Below are positions 20,493-30,526 of a DNA stretch of 64,000 nt, in pieces. Each line of letters starts with the position of its first letter. Position 1 is the stretch's first letter. Made by a program: the position numbers and the translations under genes. The stretch comes from Spirochaetales bacterium (lineage in GTDB: Bacteria > Spirochaetota > Spirochaetia > DSM-2461). The notes beneath the pieces were generated by a model. It saw only the letters and a list, made by a program, of their open reading frames with translations, had not been told where the DNA came from and ran no database searches. The DNA is taken from the NCBI GenBank assembly GCA_028532905.1, contig JAQQAM010000016.1:1-64000 (forward strand), in the 5' to 3' direction.

Positions 20493-20537
20493 TATGCAGG
20501 CCCTCGTAGGGAAGGTCTGTTCCTGCGGGGGCGGGAT

Positions 20538-20577
20538 AGAACAGGTCCCGGTTGAATCTCAGCCGGGACTGTTTTTT
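20538..20577 (+). terminator. Intrinsic terminator after GH3 gene
   Basis: ACAGGTCCCGG...CCGGGACTGT stem (one bulge) followed by TTTTTTT. Confidence 0.75.
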
Positions 20578-20606
20578 TCTCTGTTACTGGAAAACGCTTC
20601 AGGCAC

Positions 20607-20638
20607 AAAAAAAGCACAGAACCAACTGTGCTTTTTCG
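20607..20638. terminator. Bidirectional intrinsic terminator between convergent genes
   Basis: AAAAAAGCACAG-aaccaa-CTGTGCTTTTT. Confidence 0.75.
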
Positions 20639-20847
20639 TTTTACAGGAGCCTTAATGCTCCATTCAGATCTCAAAAGAAACCTGTAAAAATTATAGAATC
20701 AAAACAAAGGAAATTGTCGGACTACTCTCATCATTCATAGTTAAATCTCCTTACAATCATTTCGTTTTTTCGTTCTTACGAACTTACTTATAAGATAATC
20801 CCCGGCAGACAATACTGCAAATTAATTCTTCATTTTTTTTTGGAGTT

Positions 20848-21606
20848 TTATAATGAGAACTCTCTGTTGAAAGATTTCTGGGAGGCGGTGAAAATAAAGG
20901 ACCGGACCTTCTCCTTCATCTTTACCGGATCATCCGCTTTGAACAGAAACACATATATGGTCTGCTCCCCTTCAATGACTCTTGTTCCCATAAGAATGGC
21001 ATCTGTATTGGCAATGGAGGCTCTCAGCCTGAGCTGCATATCACGAATCAGCTGATTTTTCACAATTCCCTGATGGGCACTCAGAAGACAGGACATCCCC
21101 ACTGAGGAGATATCCAGTATGGTTCCGTCAATCTGCAGATCGCTGAGGGAAAAATTCAAGGACACACGGTCCTCTTCACTGCATTGATAGCGGAGATACT
21201 TTCTCCGGCCCTTCACCTCATTGGCCCTCAGAACCTTCATCATCATATCAGCCGCCGCTTTTGTCCCCTGCTTCAGCTGAATAAATCCGCAGCTGATACC
21301 CAGATCCAGCAGGTAATACTGCATCTGCTGTTGATCGGTAATCTTAAAGGACATGACTCCCAGTTGAATGCCGGGAATCTGTGAGTTCATCTTCTCAATG
21401 AAGATCTGCCACTCCTCCTCGGATTGAGCCGCATCAATATTCAGAAAAAAGATAGTGTCTGGATATTTAGCCGCAATTTCCGGGACTTTGAGGTGATTCA
21501 TCAGAATATAGACTTCCACTTCCTCATCTGCCAGAATCTCCATAATGGGTCCTTTAACAAGATCAGGAGGATTCACAAAAACTATTTTCTTTCCAAGGAA
21601 ATCCAC
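20848..21606 (-). CDS. PilZ-domain protein (c-di-GMP receptor candidate)
   Basis: RRKYLRY (RxxxR) followed by GTILDISSVGMSCLL (D/NxSxxG); N-terminal region resembles a degenerate receiver. Confidence 0.8.
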   Translation of the reverse strand: MDFLGKKIVFVNPPDLVKGPIMEILADEEVEVYILMNHLKVPEIAAKYPDTIFFLNIDAAQSEEEWQIFIEKMNSQIPGIQLGVMSFKITDQQQMQYYLLDLGISCGFIQLKQGTKAAADMMMKVLRANEVKGRRKYLRYQCSEEDRVSLNFSLSDLQIDGTILDISSVGMSCLLSAHQGIVKNQLIRDMQLRLRASIANTDAILMGTRVIEGEQTIYVFLFKADDPVKMKEKVRSFIFTASQKSFNREFSL

Positions 21607-21731
21607 TTCTTCAATCCTTTATCAGTCACTGATTGTAAACCTGTTTTTATATTCTGATTATAAGGGCTTCCTGAACAGCTGGCAACCAGGTTTCAGAACG
21701 ACTGTGAAAAACAGGTTCTTCCCGTACAGCT

Positions 21732-22919
21732 TCAGAATGATGCCTCCACTGTGAAAAAGACTCCCCCGCCGATAATGTCCCCGTCACGGATTTCGGTTTT
21801 GTCAAAAGCACCTTTTGTATAGGACGGTGACGACCACAGGTTGTGATCGCTATACCCTGAATAGAGTGAAAAAGTCCCCAGTTTCACACAGACCCCCGCC
21901 TCCCAGGACAACCCGGGATCATCCAGAATACCGATTCCCGCTACGGCTCCGATCAATCCGAATACAGGATTGATCATGCTCTCCACATCAAGACCGAAAT
22001 TCATAAAGCTTCCCTCCCCCGTCTCCGAGAGAATCATGGCATTACTGCCGGACAGATTGGCCTTCATTCCCCCCAGGACGGGGATCTCAAAACCGGCAGC
22101 CCATTCGGCCTGCATTATATCGCTCTCGTCTCTATCATACATCAGAAAATATTCGGTCATTCCAAATCCGAAAATATCAATACCCGCAAAGCTCATCACA
22201 AGAGTCCCCCCGATGCCCAGGGTCATGGCTGTATCTGTCTCTCCATAATTTCTGTTATTCTTCAGATTGGCCAGAGAGTCATAAAAAAGCTGCATGGAGG
22301 AGCTGGTAAAGTGAATCAGAGACCCCCAGGAACTGCCTCTGTGATCATTTTCCAGATAAAAAGCCCCGAAACAGTCGGGAACAGGCAGATCCGTACTGCC
22401 GAAGGATGCCGGATTGACTGCCCCGCTCAAATAATAACTCTCTCCCAGCCGGATCCGCCCTCTGAAATTGAAACCGTCTATGCCGGAAGTGGTGGAGTGT
22501 TCAAACCGGTAACGGCTGTGCTCGAATCTCAGAACCTCCTGGCTGCTCCCCCGGGAGAATTTCAGATTCAGAGGAACTGCCGGATCAAAACCGGCTTCCT
22601 GGAGTACATCCGACTCAATCAGAAACAGATTCCTGTTGAATCCTTCAAGATTTTCACTGAACCCCGGGGCTCCATCAGTCCAGCCGGCATCGTACCCCTT
22701 TAGGGGATTCAGTTCCAGCCGGAGGCTGAAACGGCTGAATTCTGTGATGTCTCCATCCAGAGTCAAGCCGAGCTCATCCGCCAGATTATGGGCTGATCCG
22801 TTCTTTTCCACCTTCAGACTGTCTCTTACAACAGCTCCAACCTGAAAGAGGGGATATTGAGCATGCAGGGGCAGAGCAGTGACTGCCAGAATGAGGAGGA
22901 GAAACCTTCTTTTTTTCAT
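21732..22919 (-). CDS. Hypothetical exported protein, probable outer-membrane beta-barrel
   Basis: Signal peptide MKKRRFLLLILAVTALPLHAQYP; alternating Gly/aromatic-rich amphipathic strands; C-terminal ...GGGVFFTVEASF ends in Phe. Confidence 0.65.
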   Translation of the reverse strand: MKKRRFLLLILAVTALPLHAQYPLFQVGAVVRDSLKVEKNGSAHNLADELGLTLDGDITEFSRFSLRLELNPLKGYDAGWTDGAPGFSENLEGFNRNLFLIESDVLQEAGFDPAVPLNLKFSRGSSQEVLRFEHSRYRFEHSTTSGIDGFNFRGRIRLGESYYLSGAVNPASFGSTDLPVPDCFGAFYLENDHRGSSWGSLIHFTSSSMQLFYDSLANLKNNRNYGETDTAMTLGIGGTLVMSFAGIDIFGFGMTEYFLMYDRDESDIMQAEWAAGFEIPVLGGMKANLSGSNAMILSETGEGSFMNFGLDVESMINPVFGLIGAVAGIGILDDPGLSWEAGVCVKLGTFSLYSGYSDHNLWSSPSYTKGAFDKTEIRDGDIIGGGVFFTVEASF

Positions 22920-23020
22920 AAACGAACCTTCCGGAGTTTGGGATAATGACCATAATACACCATCTTCGGGTTTACAACAGAGAACAGACCGTCAGCCGGT
23001 ATACAGATCTGTTTCGGGAA

Positions 23021-25318
23021 TCAGTGGATGATACTGTCCAGGAGTTCTCCCAGTTCATCCGCCAGAAACGGTTTCTGCAGAAAGCCGGAGAGTCCGTGCT
23101 TTTTCATCTCATTCAGATTTTCATCCTTCGTATAACCTGAAGCAATGATAAAAGGACAGTCTGCCCCAATTTCCTGTATTTTATAGAACAGCTCTTTGCC
23201 GTTCATTCTGGGCATAATCATATCACTGATAACCAGAGAAATCCTGTCCTGATTTTCCCGGAACTTAACAAGACCGTCCTCACCATCCTCGGCCAGAATG
23301 ACGGTATAGCCGAGATTCTTCAGCAGAGGTGCCGTAGTCTGACGGATAACCTCTTCATCCTCTACCAGCAGAATGGTTCCGCTCCCTTTTTTCAGGGGCG
23401 TCTTCTTCTTTTCCACAGTTTCCGAAGCCTCTTCCGAGCAGGGAAGATACAGATGAAAAGAAGTTCCCCTTCCCACCTCGCTCTCAACCCGTACAGCTCC
23501 TTTCAGATTCTGCATAGTCCCGTACACAGAAGACAAACCCAGGCCGGTCCCGCTGCCCTGGGACTTGGTGGTATAAAAAGGTTCAAAGATCTTTCCCAGA
23601 TCTTTCGACGCGATGCCGACTCCTGTATCGGCTACAGTCACTTCTATATATTCCCCGGGAATCAGATCAAAAGGACTTAATCGACAGAAACTGTCATCCA
23701 GAAACAGGTTTCTTGTACTGACCCTGAGTTCGCCGCCGTCTTCCATAGCATGAGACGCATTGATGGAAAGATTCATAATGGTGTTCTGAAGGGCTGAAAA
23801 ATCCCCTGTAAAAAAGGCCTTTTCCGCATCCGGATTTTTAATTATCTCAATCTTCCTGTCCAGTGTTCTTTCCAGAAGAGCCAGAGTTCCGTTGATCACT
23901 TCATGAATATTCACAAGAGATGAAGACAGCCTGTTTTTTCTGCCGAATGACAGAAGTTTGGCCGTTAAATCCGCCGCTTTACCCGAAGCATCCAGTATGA
24001 GATCCAGGTATTTGGCAGACTTGTCCTCCTGATTCAACAGAGACTTCATCAGAGAGGCTGCTCCTGTAATACCGGCCAGCATATTATTGAAATCGTGGGC
24101 CACTCCCCCTGCCAGCTGACCGATGGCATCCATCTTCTGAGCCTGTACAAGCTGTTCTTCCAGAACTGTCTTTTCAGTCACATCATCAATACGGATAACA
24201 GCACCCATATCATCAGTATTTTTCAGGGGGTATATGGTGATATCGTCATAAAAAGTCATCTCCCCTTCGGTTCTGAACTGCTGAGGATAATACTGGACAA
24301 TTCCTTTCTGTACTCCGGATTTTATATTCTGCAGATCGATATCAGGAAAGGGGAGGACCTCATCCACCGGACGGCCCATAGCAGAAACTGATGGCAGACC
24401 TGTCAGTTCTTCGGCACGGCTGTTCCACTGTGTGATTTGACCTTCCCGGTCAATTCCTATGATAACTGAGGGCATTGAATCTATTACACTGAAGATATAG
24501 TTTCGGGCTCTCTCGAGTTCACCTTCTATCTTTTTCCGTTCCTGAATTTCATGGTTAAGATCTTCAATTTTCTGCTTCACAGCCCCCTGCATGGATTCAA
24601 AACTTCGGGCCAGAACACCTATCTCGTCCCGGCTCCTGATATCCACAGGATGATTCAAATATCCCTCGGCCATTTTCTGAGAAATTTCTGTAAGTTGAAC
24701 AATGGGCCGTACAAAACTATAGAGGATCAGGGCAAGAACCGGCAGCAGAACAACAGCCAGCATGAACAGAACCACCATCAGCATGCTCATAAAACTCTGT
24801 CCATCCCTGTACTTCTCACTCAAGGGTACTGTGTAGAAGACAAGCCAGTCCCAGGGGGCAAATTCCTGATAGATAAACCACTGCTCCCTATCCTGAAAAA
24901 CCGCTGTGAACTCACCGCTGCCGGATAAAGGGCTTACAGAGTTTCCTTCTGACAGGAGAAAAGAAAGATCTCCCTCGCCCAGAACCGGATGGAGTATGAC
25001 TGAATAATGACTGTCTACGATAAAAGGATACACCCCTGGATCTTCTTCTGTATAATAGTTTTCAGTCAGATTCTTCAAAAGAGTGTTCTTGAAATCATCA
25101 AAATAGGCTTCAACCAGCCCTGTTCTCTGGAGTCTGTTTTCTGTCCGTTCCAGTTCATTGACTATGATTTCCAGTTTTTCCCTGTAGATCTCACTCTGGC
25201 TTTTATCCAGTATCCTGTGAAGCTGTCTGTCTGAAATCAGAAGAATGGAGAAGAGACTGATGATGTATGTTCCCAGCATCAGAAGCAGAAGTTTGGCTGA
25301 TATGGATTTAAACTGCAC
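23021..25318 (-). CDS. Membrane-bound hybrid histidine kinase (Cache-like sensor, HAMP, PAS, HisKA/HATPase, receiver)
   Basis: GQLAGGVAHDFNNMLAGITG, GTGLGLSSVYG, C-terminal receiver TILLVEDEEVI...LVISDMIMPRMNGKEL. GTG at 25318 overlaps the upstream TAG stop and is preceded by GAGGAG (ORF track extends to GTG at 25351). Confidence 0.88.
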   Translation of the reverse strand: MQFKSISAKLLLLMLGTYIISLFSILLISDRQLHRILDKSQSEIYREKLEIIVNELERTENRLQRTGLVEAYFDDFKNTLLKNLTENYYTEEDPGVYPFIVDSHYSVILHPVLGEGDLSFLLSEGNSVSPLSGSGEFTAVFQDREQWFIYQEFAPWDWLVFYTVPLSEKYRDGQSFMSMLMVVLFMLAVVLLPVLALILYSFVRPIVQLTEISQKMAEGYLNHPVDIRSRDEIGVLARSFESMQGAVKQKIEDLNHEIQERKKIEGELERARNYIFSVIDSMPSVIIGIDREGQITQWNSRAEELTGLPSVSAMGRPVDEVLPFPDIDLQNIKSGVQKGIVQYYPQQFRTEGEMTFYDDITIYPLKNTDDMGAVIRIDDVTEKTVLEEQLVQAQKMDAIGQLAGGVAHDFNNMLAGITGAASLMKSLLNQEDKSAKYLDLILDASGKAADLTAKLLSFGRKNRLSSSLVNIHEVINGTLALLERTLDRKIEIIKNPDAEKAFFTGDFSALQNTIMNLSINASHAMEDGGELRVSTRNLFLDDSFCRLSPFDLIPGEYIEVTVADTGVGIASKDLGKIFEPFYTTKSQGSGTGLGLSSVYGTMQNLKGAVRVESEVGRGTSFHLYLPCSEEASETVEKKKTPLKKGSGTILLVEDEEVIRQTTAPLLKNLGYTVILAEDGEDGLVKFRENQDRISLVISDMIMPRMNGKELFYKIQEIGADCPFIIASGYTKDENLNEMKKHGLSGFLQKPFLADELGELLDSIIH

Positions 25319-27300
25319 TATTGGGGCTCCTCGTTGACTGTGTGATTCCACAAAATGGCATCTTCCATAAGATCCGGGGGAAATATTATCTCCATATGTT
25401 TAGCCATATCCATGTTCAGAAAAAGCCTTGTCTCTCTGTTAGTCACCAGGGGGATATCTGCCGGAGAGGTTCCTTTCAGAATTCTGATCACCGTTTTAGC
25501 CGTCCACCAGCCCTGCTCTTCCGCTACTTTCGTAACCCCCAGAAGAGCATACTGAATTTGCTCCGAGACCGAAATCCCCGTCGGAATTTTTGTGTGTTCA
25601 TATAGAAATTGCTGCGCATCATCCTCATCCCACCCCTCTATACCGATAGGGTTTAACAGCAATAGACTGTCAACCGATTCCTGCAGCGACAGAAATCCTT
25701 CCTTCCACTCCCTGAAGGTCTGAACGCCCACTGTACGGTCAATGCTGATCTCTCCGCGGTCAGCTATGTTTTTCAGAATTTTCTCAGAGCTTAAATCATT
25801 GCGCATCAGAATGCCGACTGTATTTCCGGCGGCAAACTGACCAAGAATTTCAAGGGTCTCTTTCAGAGGATCAACCTCAACCATCCCGGTTATATTCCCG
25901 ACAGGGAATCCGTACTCTGATGCATCCCAGTTGACCCCGCAGAACACAAAGGGTATTTCAGAATTTATAAAATAGGGAACAATCACATATTTTGAAAAAA
26001 CATCATCACTTCCGGCAACAATATCGGGCTTCCACTCTTCAATAAGGTCTCTGACATCCCGGGAAGCATTCATAATAAAGGCTTCATCATTATGATTTTT
26101 GGTATCCATTCTTACCATTCTGATTTCAAGATCTTCATGGTGGGTCTGAAAGGCTTTCAGGAATCCCCGTTCTATGGCATCGCTCCACACATACCCCTTA
26201 TGGTATGAATTCACAAATAAAATCTTTCTTTTTCCCTGCTCTCCCCTAAGCAGCTGAGCCCGCTCAATCAGCCCGGGGGAAAATTTGAGATCCATCTTTT
26301 CCGCCAGATCCAGACTCAGATAAATACCGGTTTTTTTATTCAGGGAAAGGGGAATATCCGAGGGGGACTCTCCTGAAAGGATACGGAGGGCGGCATAGGA
26401 AGCCCATTCGCCCTGTTCTTCAGCAACACTGACAAATGAGATCAGGGACGTCTCCGCCATCCAGATGTCCCAGGAACCGGTAGGAATCTTTGTTTCATCC
26501 AGAATGAATCCTCTGAGGGAGCTGTCTCTTTCATCCCAGTCCTTCAGAGACGAAAGATTCCCCAGAAGGAGTATATCCACTTCCTCCTGAAGACGGACAA
26601 ACTCCTCCTTCCACCGGGCAAGACTATCAACAAAAACGGTCTCTGATTCATGGTCCAGAAGCCTCTCTATATAGAAAGATTCCTTTCTGCTGGAGAAGGA
26701 ATCGCCCTTTAAAAAAGCGATCCTGTCACCCCCGCTGTATTTTTTCAGTTCTTCCACAAGCTCCGGGACATGTGAGACTTCAACCATCCCGGTCACATTG
26801 GATACGGGGAATCCGTAAACCGAGGCGTCCCAGTTGACGCCGCAGAAAACGAAAGGAATGGAACTGTCCATATAATAGGGGACAAGCAGAGACTTGACTG
26901 CATTATCATCACTGCAGATTACCAGATCCGGATTCCAGGACTCTATGAGATCCCTGGCTTCCAGGGCGGATTTTTTAATATACTCCTCTGAAGGATTTCG
27001 CTTTGTATCCATATGGAAGACTTTCAAATCAACCGGGCTGTTTTTGAAATCAAGAGTTCCCTGTTCATCTGTATGAATATCGAAGCCCGACAATATTCCC
27101 TCAAAAATCCCCCTTGCCCAGAAATATTCTGCATCATAGGAATTGACATACAGAACTTTCTGTCTGCCTCCGGCTGTATCTGTCCTGGTCTGAAGTGAAT
27201 CTTCTGTCTTCTCTCTTTCAGCGGAGCAGGACAAAACTGCCAGACTCAACAGCAGGACAGAGATGCCCCTTGATATAGAATGAAAAGCCCCATAGCCCAT
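25318..27300 (-). CDS. Tandem ABC_sub_bind-type periplasmic binding protein lipoprotein (two repeats in one chain)
   Basis: Two homologous halves: KVLYVNSYDAEYFWARGIFEGI...IPFVFCGVNWDASVYGFPVSNVTGMVEV and KILFVNSYHKGYVWSDAIERGF...IPFVFCGVNWDASEYGFPVGNITGMVEV; lipobox-like LAVLSCSAE. Confidence 0.85.
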   Translation of the reverse strand: MGYGAFHSISRGISVLLLSLAVLSCSAEREKTEDSLQTRTDTAGGRQKVLYVNSYDAEYFWARGIFEGILSGFDIHTDEQGTLDFKNSPVDLKVFHMDTKRNPSEEYIKKSALEARDLIESWNPDLVICSDDNAVKSLLVPYYMDSSIPFVFCGVNWDASVYGFPVSNVTGMVEVSHVPELVEELKKYSGGDRIAFLKGDSFSSRKESFYIERLLDHESETVFVDSLARWKEEFVRLQEEVDILLLGNLSSLKDWDERDSSLRGFILDETKIPTGSWDIWMAETSLISFVSVAEEQGEWASYAALRILSGESPSDIPLSLNKKTGIYLSLDLAEKMDLKFSPGLIERAQLLRGEQGKRKILFVNSYHKGYVWSDAIERGFLKAFQTHHEDLEIRMVRMDTKNHNDEAFIMNASRDVRDLIEEWKPDIVAGSDDVFSKYVIVPYFINSEIPFVFCGVNWDASEYGFPVGNITGMVEVDPLKETLEILGQFAAGNTVGILMRNDLSSEKILKNIADRGEISIDRTVGVQTFREWKEGFLSLQESVDSLLLLNPIGIEGWDEDDAQQFLYEHTKIPTGISVSEQIQYALLGVTKVAEEQGWWTAKTVIRILKGTSPADIPLVTNRETRLFLNMDMAKHMEIIFPPDLMEDAILWNHTVNEEPQ

Positions 27301-27491
27301 GTAAACCTACCATTCATTAATTCTAATATAGATAGACAGGAAAACAAGTTTCCTTTTAGAATCCGATCAGTAAATACTCGGGAAACGTCCCGGAACAGGG
27401 ACGGGAGTATATACAAAAAGCTTTTAATGCTGTTACTGTTTTCAAAATAGAAATTAAGACAATAAGCGGTAAAGCGAATAGAGGATAAACA

Positions 27492-27785
27492 ATGCTGAAA
27501 GAAGAAGATCTCGAAAGAGTCAGCGGTATAGCCCGATACCATGAAAGAATGTGGATACAGAGGGATGAAGAAGGAAAAATCAAACAGGTTTATGATCTGA
27601 ACCTGAATCCCATTGATAAGACACTGCTCCACCGTTCCTTCGAAAGTACGACCTGTGAAGACGGTTTTATCTATAAGGGTGAGTTTATCCCCATGGATGA
27701 TTCCAGAGATATTGCCAGGAAACGTTCACAGGGATACCAGCGCCACAACAAGGGACACGACACGGAAAACGTCCTGCAGAGCTGA
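27492..27785 (+). CDS. Small hypothetical protein (97 aa)
   Basis: MLKEEDLERVSGIARYHERMWIQRDEEGKIKQVYDLNLNP...; ATG preceded by AGAGGA; no recognised family. Confidence 0.5.
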   Translation: MLKEEDLERVSGIARYHERMWIQRDEEGKIKQVYDLNLNPIDKTLLHRSFESTTCEDGFIYKGEFIPMDDSRDIARKRSQGYQRHNKGHDTENVLQS

Positions 27786-27860
27786 AATATAATATATTCT
27801 GTTGAAAGAATTGAATTCCATTCTGCAGCATCACTAGAATTAAATCAGGACTAAAAAGGT

Positions 27861-29072
27861 ATGAAATATGTAAAACCTTCTGTTTCATTATTCTTCCTGT
27901 TAACTCTGATTTTTATTACATCATTTTCTGCAAGACAGCTCTCCTCTCAGGACAGAGCCTCAGAATCAGAACCTTCACGGCTGCATATCAGATTAACCGA
28001 AAAAGAACAGCAATGGCTTGATAAGCATAAAACAATACGTATAGGGGGCCCAAAGAGCTTTCCTCCTTTTCATGCCTACACAGAGAAGGGGATGTCTGAA
28101 GGGATAGCCAGTGACTATGTAGATCTTATACTCAGCAGTCTGGATGTTGAAGTCATTTCGGTACCTGATCTGCCCTGGCCGGAAGTACTCAAAAGGACAA
28201 GAGACAAAGAGCTGGATCTGATCGCCTGTTCAGGTAAAAGTCCTGACAGGGAAGAATACTTACTGTTCACAGAACCCCACCTCTCCTTCCCCCTGATCAT
28301 CATAACCAGAGAGGATGCTCCCTTTATTTCAGGTCTTCAGGATCTGACAGACAGGAAGGTGGCCCTTCTGCCCCAGAATATTATCAGCGACTGGCTGGAA
28401 ACAGACGGTATTGAAGTTATCCCTTTCAGCGCAGATTCTCCTCTGAAAGCCCTTGAGGCAGTTTCCACCGGTGCGGCAGAAGCCTATATAGGGAACCTGG
28501 CGGCCACCAGTTATCTGATCAGTGAATATGGACTGGTCAATCTGAAAGTTGCCGCTCCCACAGAATACGGGAATTACAATCTGTATATGGCTGTACGGGA
28601 GGACTGGCCAGAGCTGGTATCCATCCTGAACAAGGGGCTGGAGGCCATAAGCGTCGAACAGCATAGGGTCATACGAAACAACTGGCTCTCCATTAAATAC
28701 GAGTACGGCATCAGTCCCCGGGATATTATCCGAACGGTCGTAATCGTTGGGGCAGCGGCAGCGGTCATTCTGCTTATTATTCTCAGATGGAACCGTCTGC
28801 TCAGACAGGAGATAGAAAACCGGAAAAAAACCGAGACCGAACTGAAAGCCGCTTTCGAAGACATCAAGACTCTGAACGGACTACTCCCCATTTGCTCCCA
28901 CTGTAAGAACATCCGGGATGACAAGGGATACTGGAACAAGCTGGAAGCATATCTGGAAGAACATACAGACGCCTCCTTCTCCCACAGTCTCTGTCCCAGA
29001 TGTGCCCGTGAACTCTATGGAAATGAAGAGTGGTTTACTGCAGACCGGAAGGAGAATGAAAAGAAGGAATAA
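27861..29072 (+). CDS. SBP_bac_3-type periplasmic sensor - TM - coiled coil - C-terminal CxxC/CxxC module
   Basis: Signal peptide; WLDKHKTIRIGGPKSFPPFHAYTEKGMSEGIASDYVDLIL; TM VVIVGAAAAVILLIILRW; C-terminal LLPICSHCKNIRDDKGYWNKLEAYLEEHTDASFSHSLCPRCARELYG. Confidence 0.82.
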   Translation: MKYVKPSVSLFFLLTLIFITSFSARQLSSQDRASESEPSRLHIRLTEKEQQWLDKHKTIRIGGPKSFPPFHAYTEKGMSEGIASDYVDLILSSLDVEVISVPDLPWPEVLKRTRDKELDLIACSGKSPDREEYLLFTEPHLSFPLIIITREDAPFISGLQDLTDRKVALLPQNIISDWLETDGIEVIPFSADSPLKALEAVSTGAAEAYIGNLAATSYLISEYGLVNLKVAAPTEYGNYNLYMAVREDWPELVSILNKGLEAISVEQHRVIRNNWLSIKYEYGISPRDIIRTVVIVGAAAAVILLIILRWNRLLRQEIENRKKTETELKAAFEDIKTLNGLLPICSHCKNIRDDKGYWNKLEAYLEEHTDASFSHSLCPRCARELYGNEEWFTADRKENEKKE

Positions 29073-29314
29073 TGCTCCGGCCTGACTTCGGCAGCCCAAG
29101 AATTTAATCCGGATTATATTTCATATATATAAATTACAATTCACAATTATCACGCCGTGTGTCAGAAAAAATTAAATAAATCATAGCAAATTTTCACTAT
29201 TTTAAGATTTTTTAACAGTTTTTCGGTAACAGGGCTTTATCTTCTATCTGTTAAAACCGCTATAATAACTTTTTATTTTTTTATTAAGACCAAAACAATA
29301 GAAATGGAGAAATA

Positions 29315-30526
29315 ATGTCACAATTGAAAAATGCCGGACTGATCAGTATGGGAGGATACCTCCCGGCCAAGAATGTCCCTGAAAATAAAAGAGAAAATCT
29401 GGTGAAGTTCCTGAGAAAAGAGACTCTCCTTCATCATGAATATATCGACGAAATTGAAGAAAAGGGTCATATGCCCGGCCGGATTGAAACAAATTACGAC
29501 GGATGGGAGTCACAGCCCTGGTTTGATGAATGGGTATCCAGACTTCCCCCTAAAAAACAGTCCAACCCCTTTCAGGGGGCTGTAGAGAGAAGACGGGTTC
29601 CCATGGACCCTGTATCTGTAAAAAAATCCATACATCCCCACCCCATGCTCTCATCTGATGCCGAGACCATTGCAGCGGCCAAGGCTATTTACAATGCAGG
29701 GATCGACAAGGACGAAATTGACCTTGTCCTCTGTTCTTCTCTGGTTCCCGATCTTCCCGTTCCCCAGAACGCGTCACTGGTTCAGCACAAACTGGGACTC
29801 AAGAATGCGGGGGCCATTAATGTGGATACATGCTGTTCCTCCTTCATCACAATGATGGAGATAGCCATGAATTATGTCCGCTGCGGGGCTAAGAAAAAGG
29901 TTCTGATTGTAGGCAGTTCTCTGGATTCCATAATCAACGATAAATCCACTTACTACAGTGTGTATATCGGTGACGGAGCAGTGGCCGGCATTGTGGGAGA
30001 AGTGGAAAACGGTTACGGCTATATTGCCTCCCATTCCCACAGTATCGGGAAACGCCATAAGGCTATTATCTTTCAGAAACGGGCTCCCAGTATCTTTATT
30101 CCCACATCCCAGGGACCCAGTTACGAGCAGGAATTCGTTACCTTCTATGACAAGGACATGCAGAAAGAGATTGCCCATGAGACTCAGAACGATATCCGCA
30201 GAGTCAGCAGCAAGATGTTCGCAAAGACAAAATACACAGAGAAAGATATAGACTTCCTGGTAACCCACCAGCCTGTTCCCTGGACTCCAGATTCCTGGAG
30301 GGAATGCCTGGGGGTTCCCAAAGAAAAGCTCTATCATTCCTGGGAAAAATATGGAAACATCGCCGTCGCCTCCTCAGCAGTAAACCATTTGGAAGCCATT
30401 GAACAGGGTCTGATGAAAGCCGGTGACAAAACCATGATTGTCTCCTCGGGTGTGGGTGAAAATCACATAGCTCTGTTCCACAGAATCTCACCGACCCTGG
30501 TAGAAAATGTAAAACATGAGTGCTGA
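29315..30526 (+). CDS. 3-oxoacyl-ACP synthase III-like / thiolase-fold ketosynthase
   Basis: NVDTCCSSFITMMEIA (Cys), VTHQPVPWTPDSW (His), YGNIAVASSAVN (Asn), GDGAVAGIVG; unusually long N-terminal segment before ERRRV. Confidence 0.85.
   Translation: MSQLKNAGLISMGGYLPAKNVPENKRENLVKFLRKETLLHHEYIDEIEEKGHMPGRIETNYDGWESQPWFDEWVSRLPPKKQSNPFQGAVERRRVPMDPVSVKKSIHPHPMLSSDAETIAAAKAIYNAGIDKDEIDLVLCSSLVPDLPVPQNASLVQHKLGLKNAGAINVDTCCSSFITMMEIAMNYVRCGAKKKVLIVGSSLDSIINDKSTYYSVYIGDGAVAGIVGEVENGYGYIASHSHSIGKRHKAIIFQKRAPSIFIPTSQGPSYEQEFVTFYDKDMQKEIAHETQNDIRRVSSKMFAKTKYTEKDIDFLVTHQPVPWTPDSWRECLGVPKEKLYHSWEKYGNIAVASSAVNHLEAIEQGLMKAGDKTMIVSSGVGENHIALFHRISPTLVENVKHEC

Noticed and set aside
24000-24150. Kinase-core similarity between 23021-25318 and 58260-60800 as a recent gene duplication
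   Set aside because: Similarity concentrates in the conserved AHDFNNML/HATPase core; sensor regions and partner binding proteins differ, so recent duplication is not supported by eye.
29073-29314. Cobalamin riboswitch upstream of the B12-mutase operon
   Set aside because: Looked for a B12-box-like AGCCnGGnGACCnGCC element and associated GC stems; the region is strongly AT-rich and shows none.
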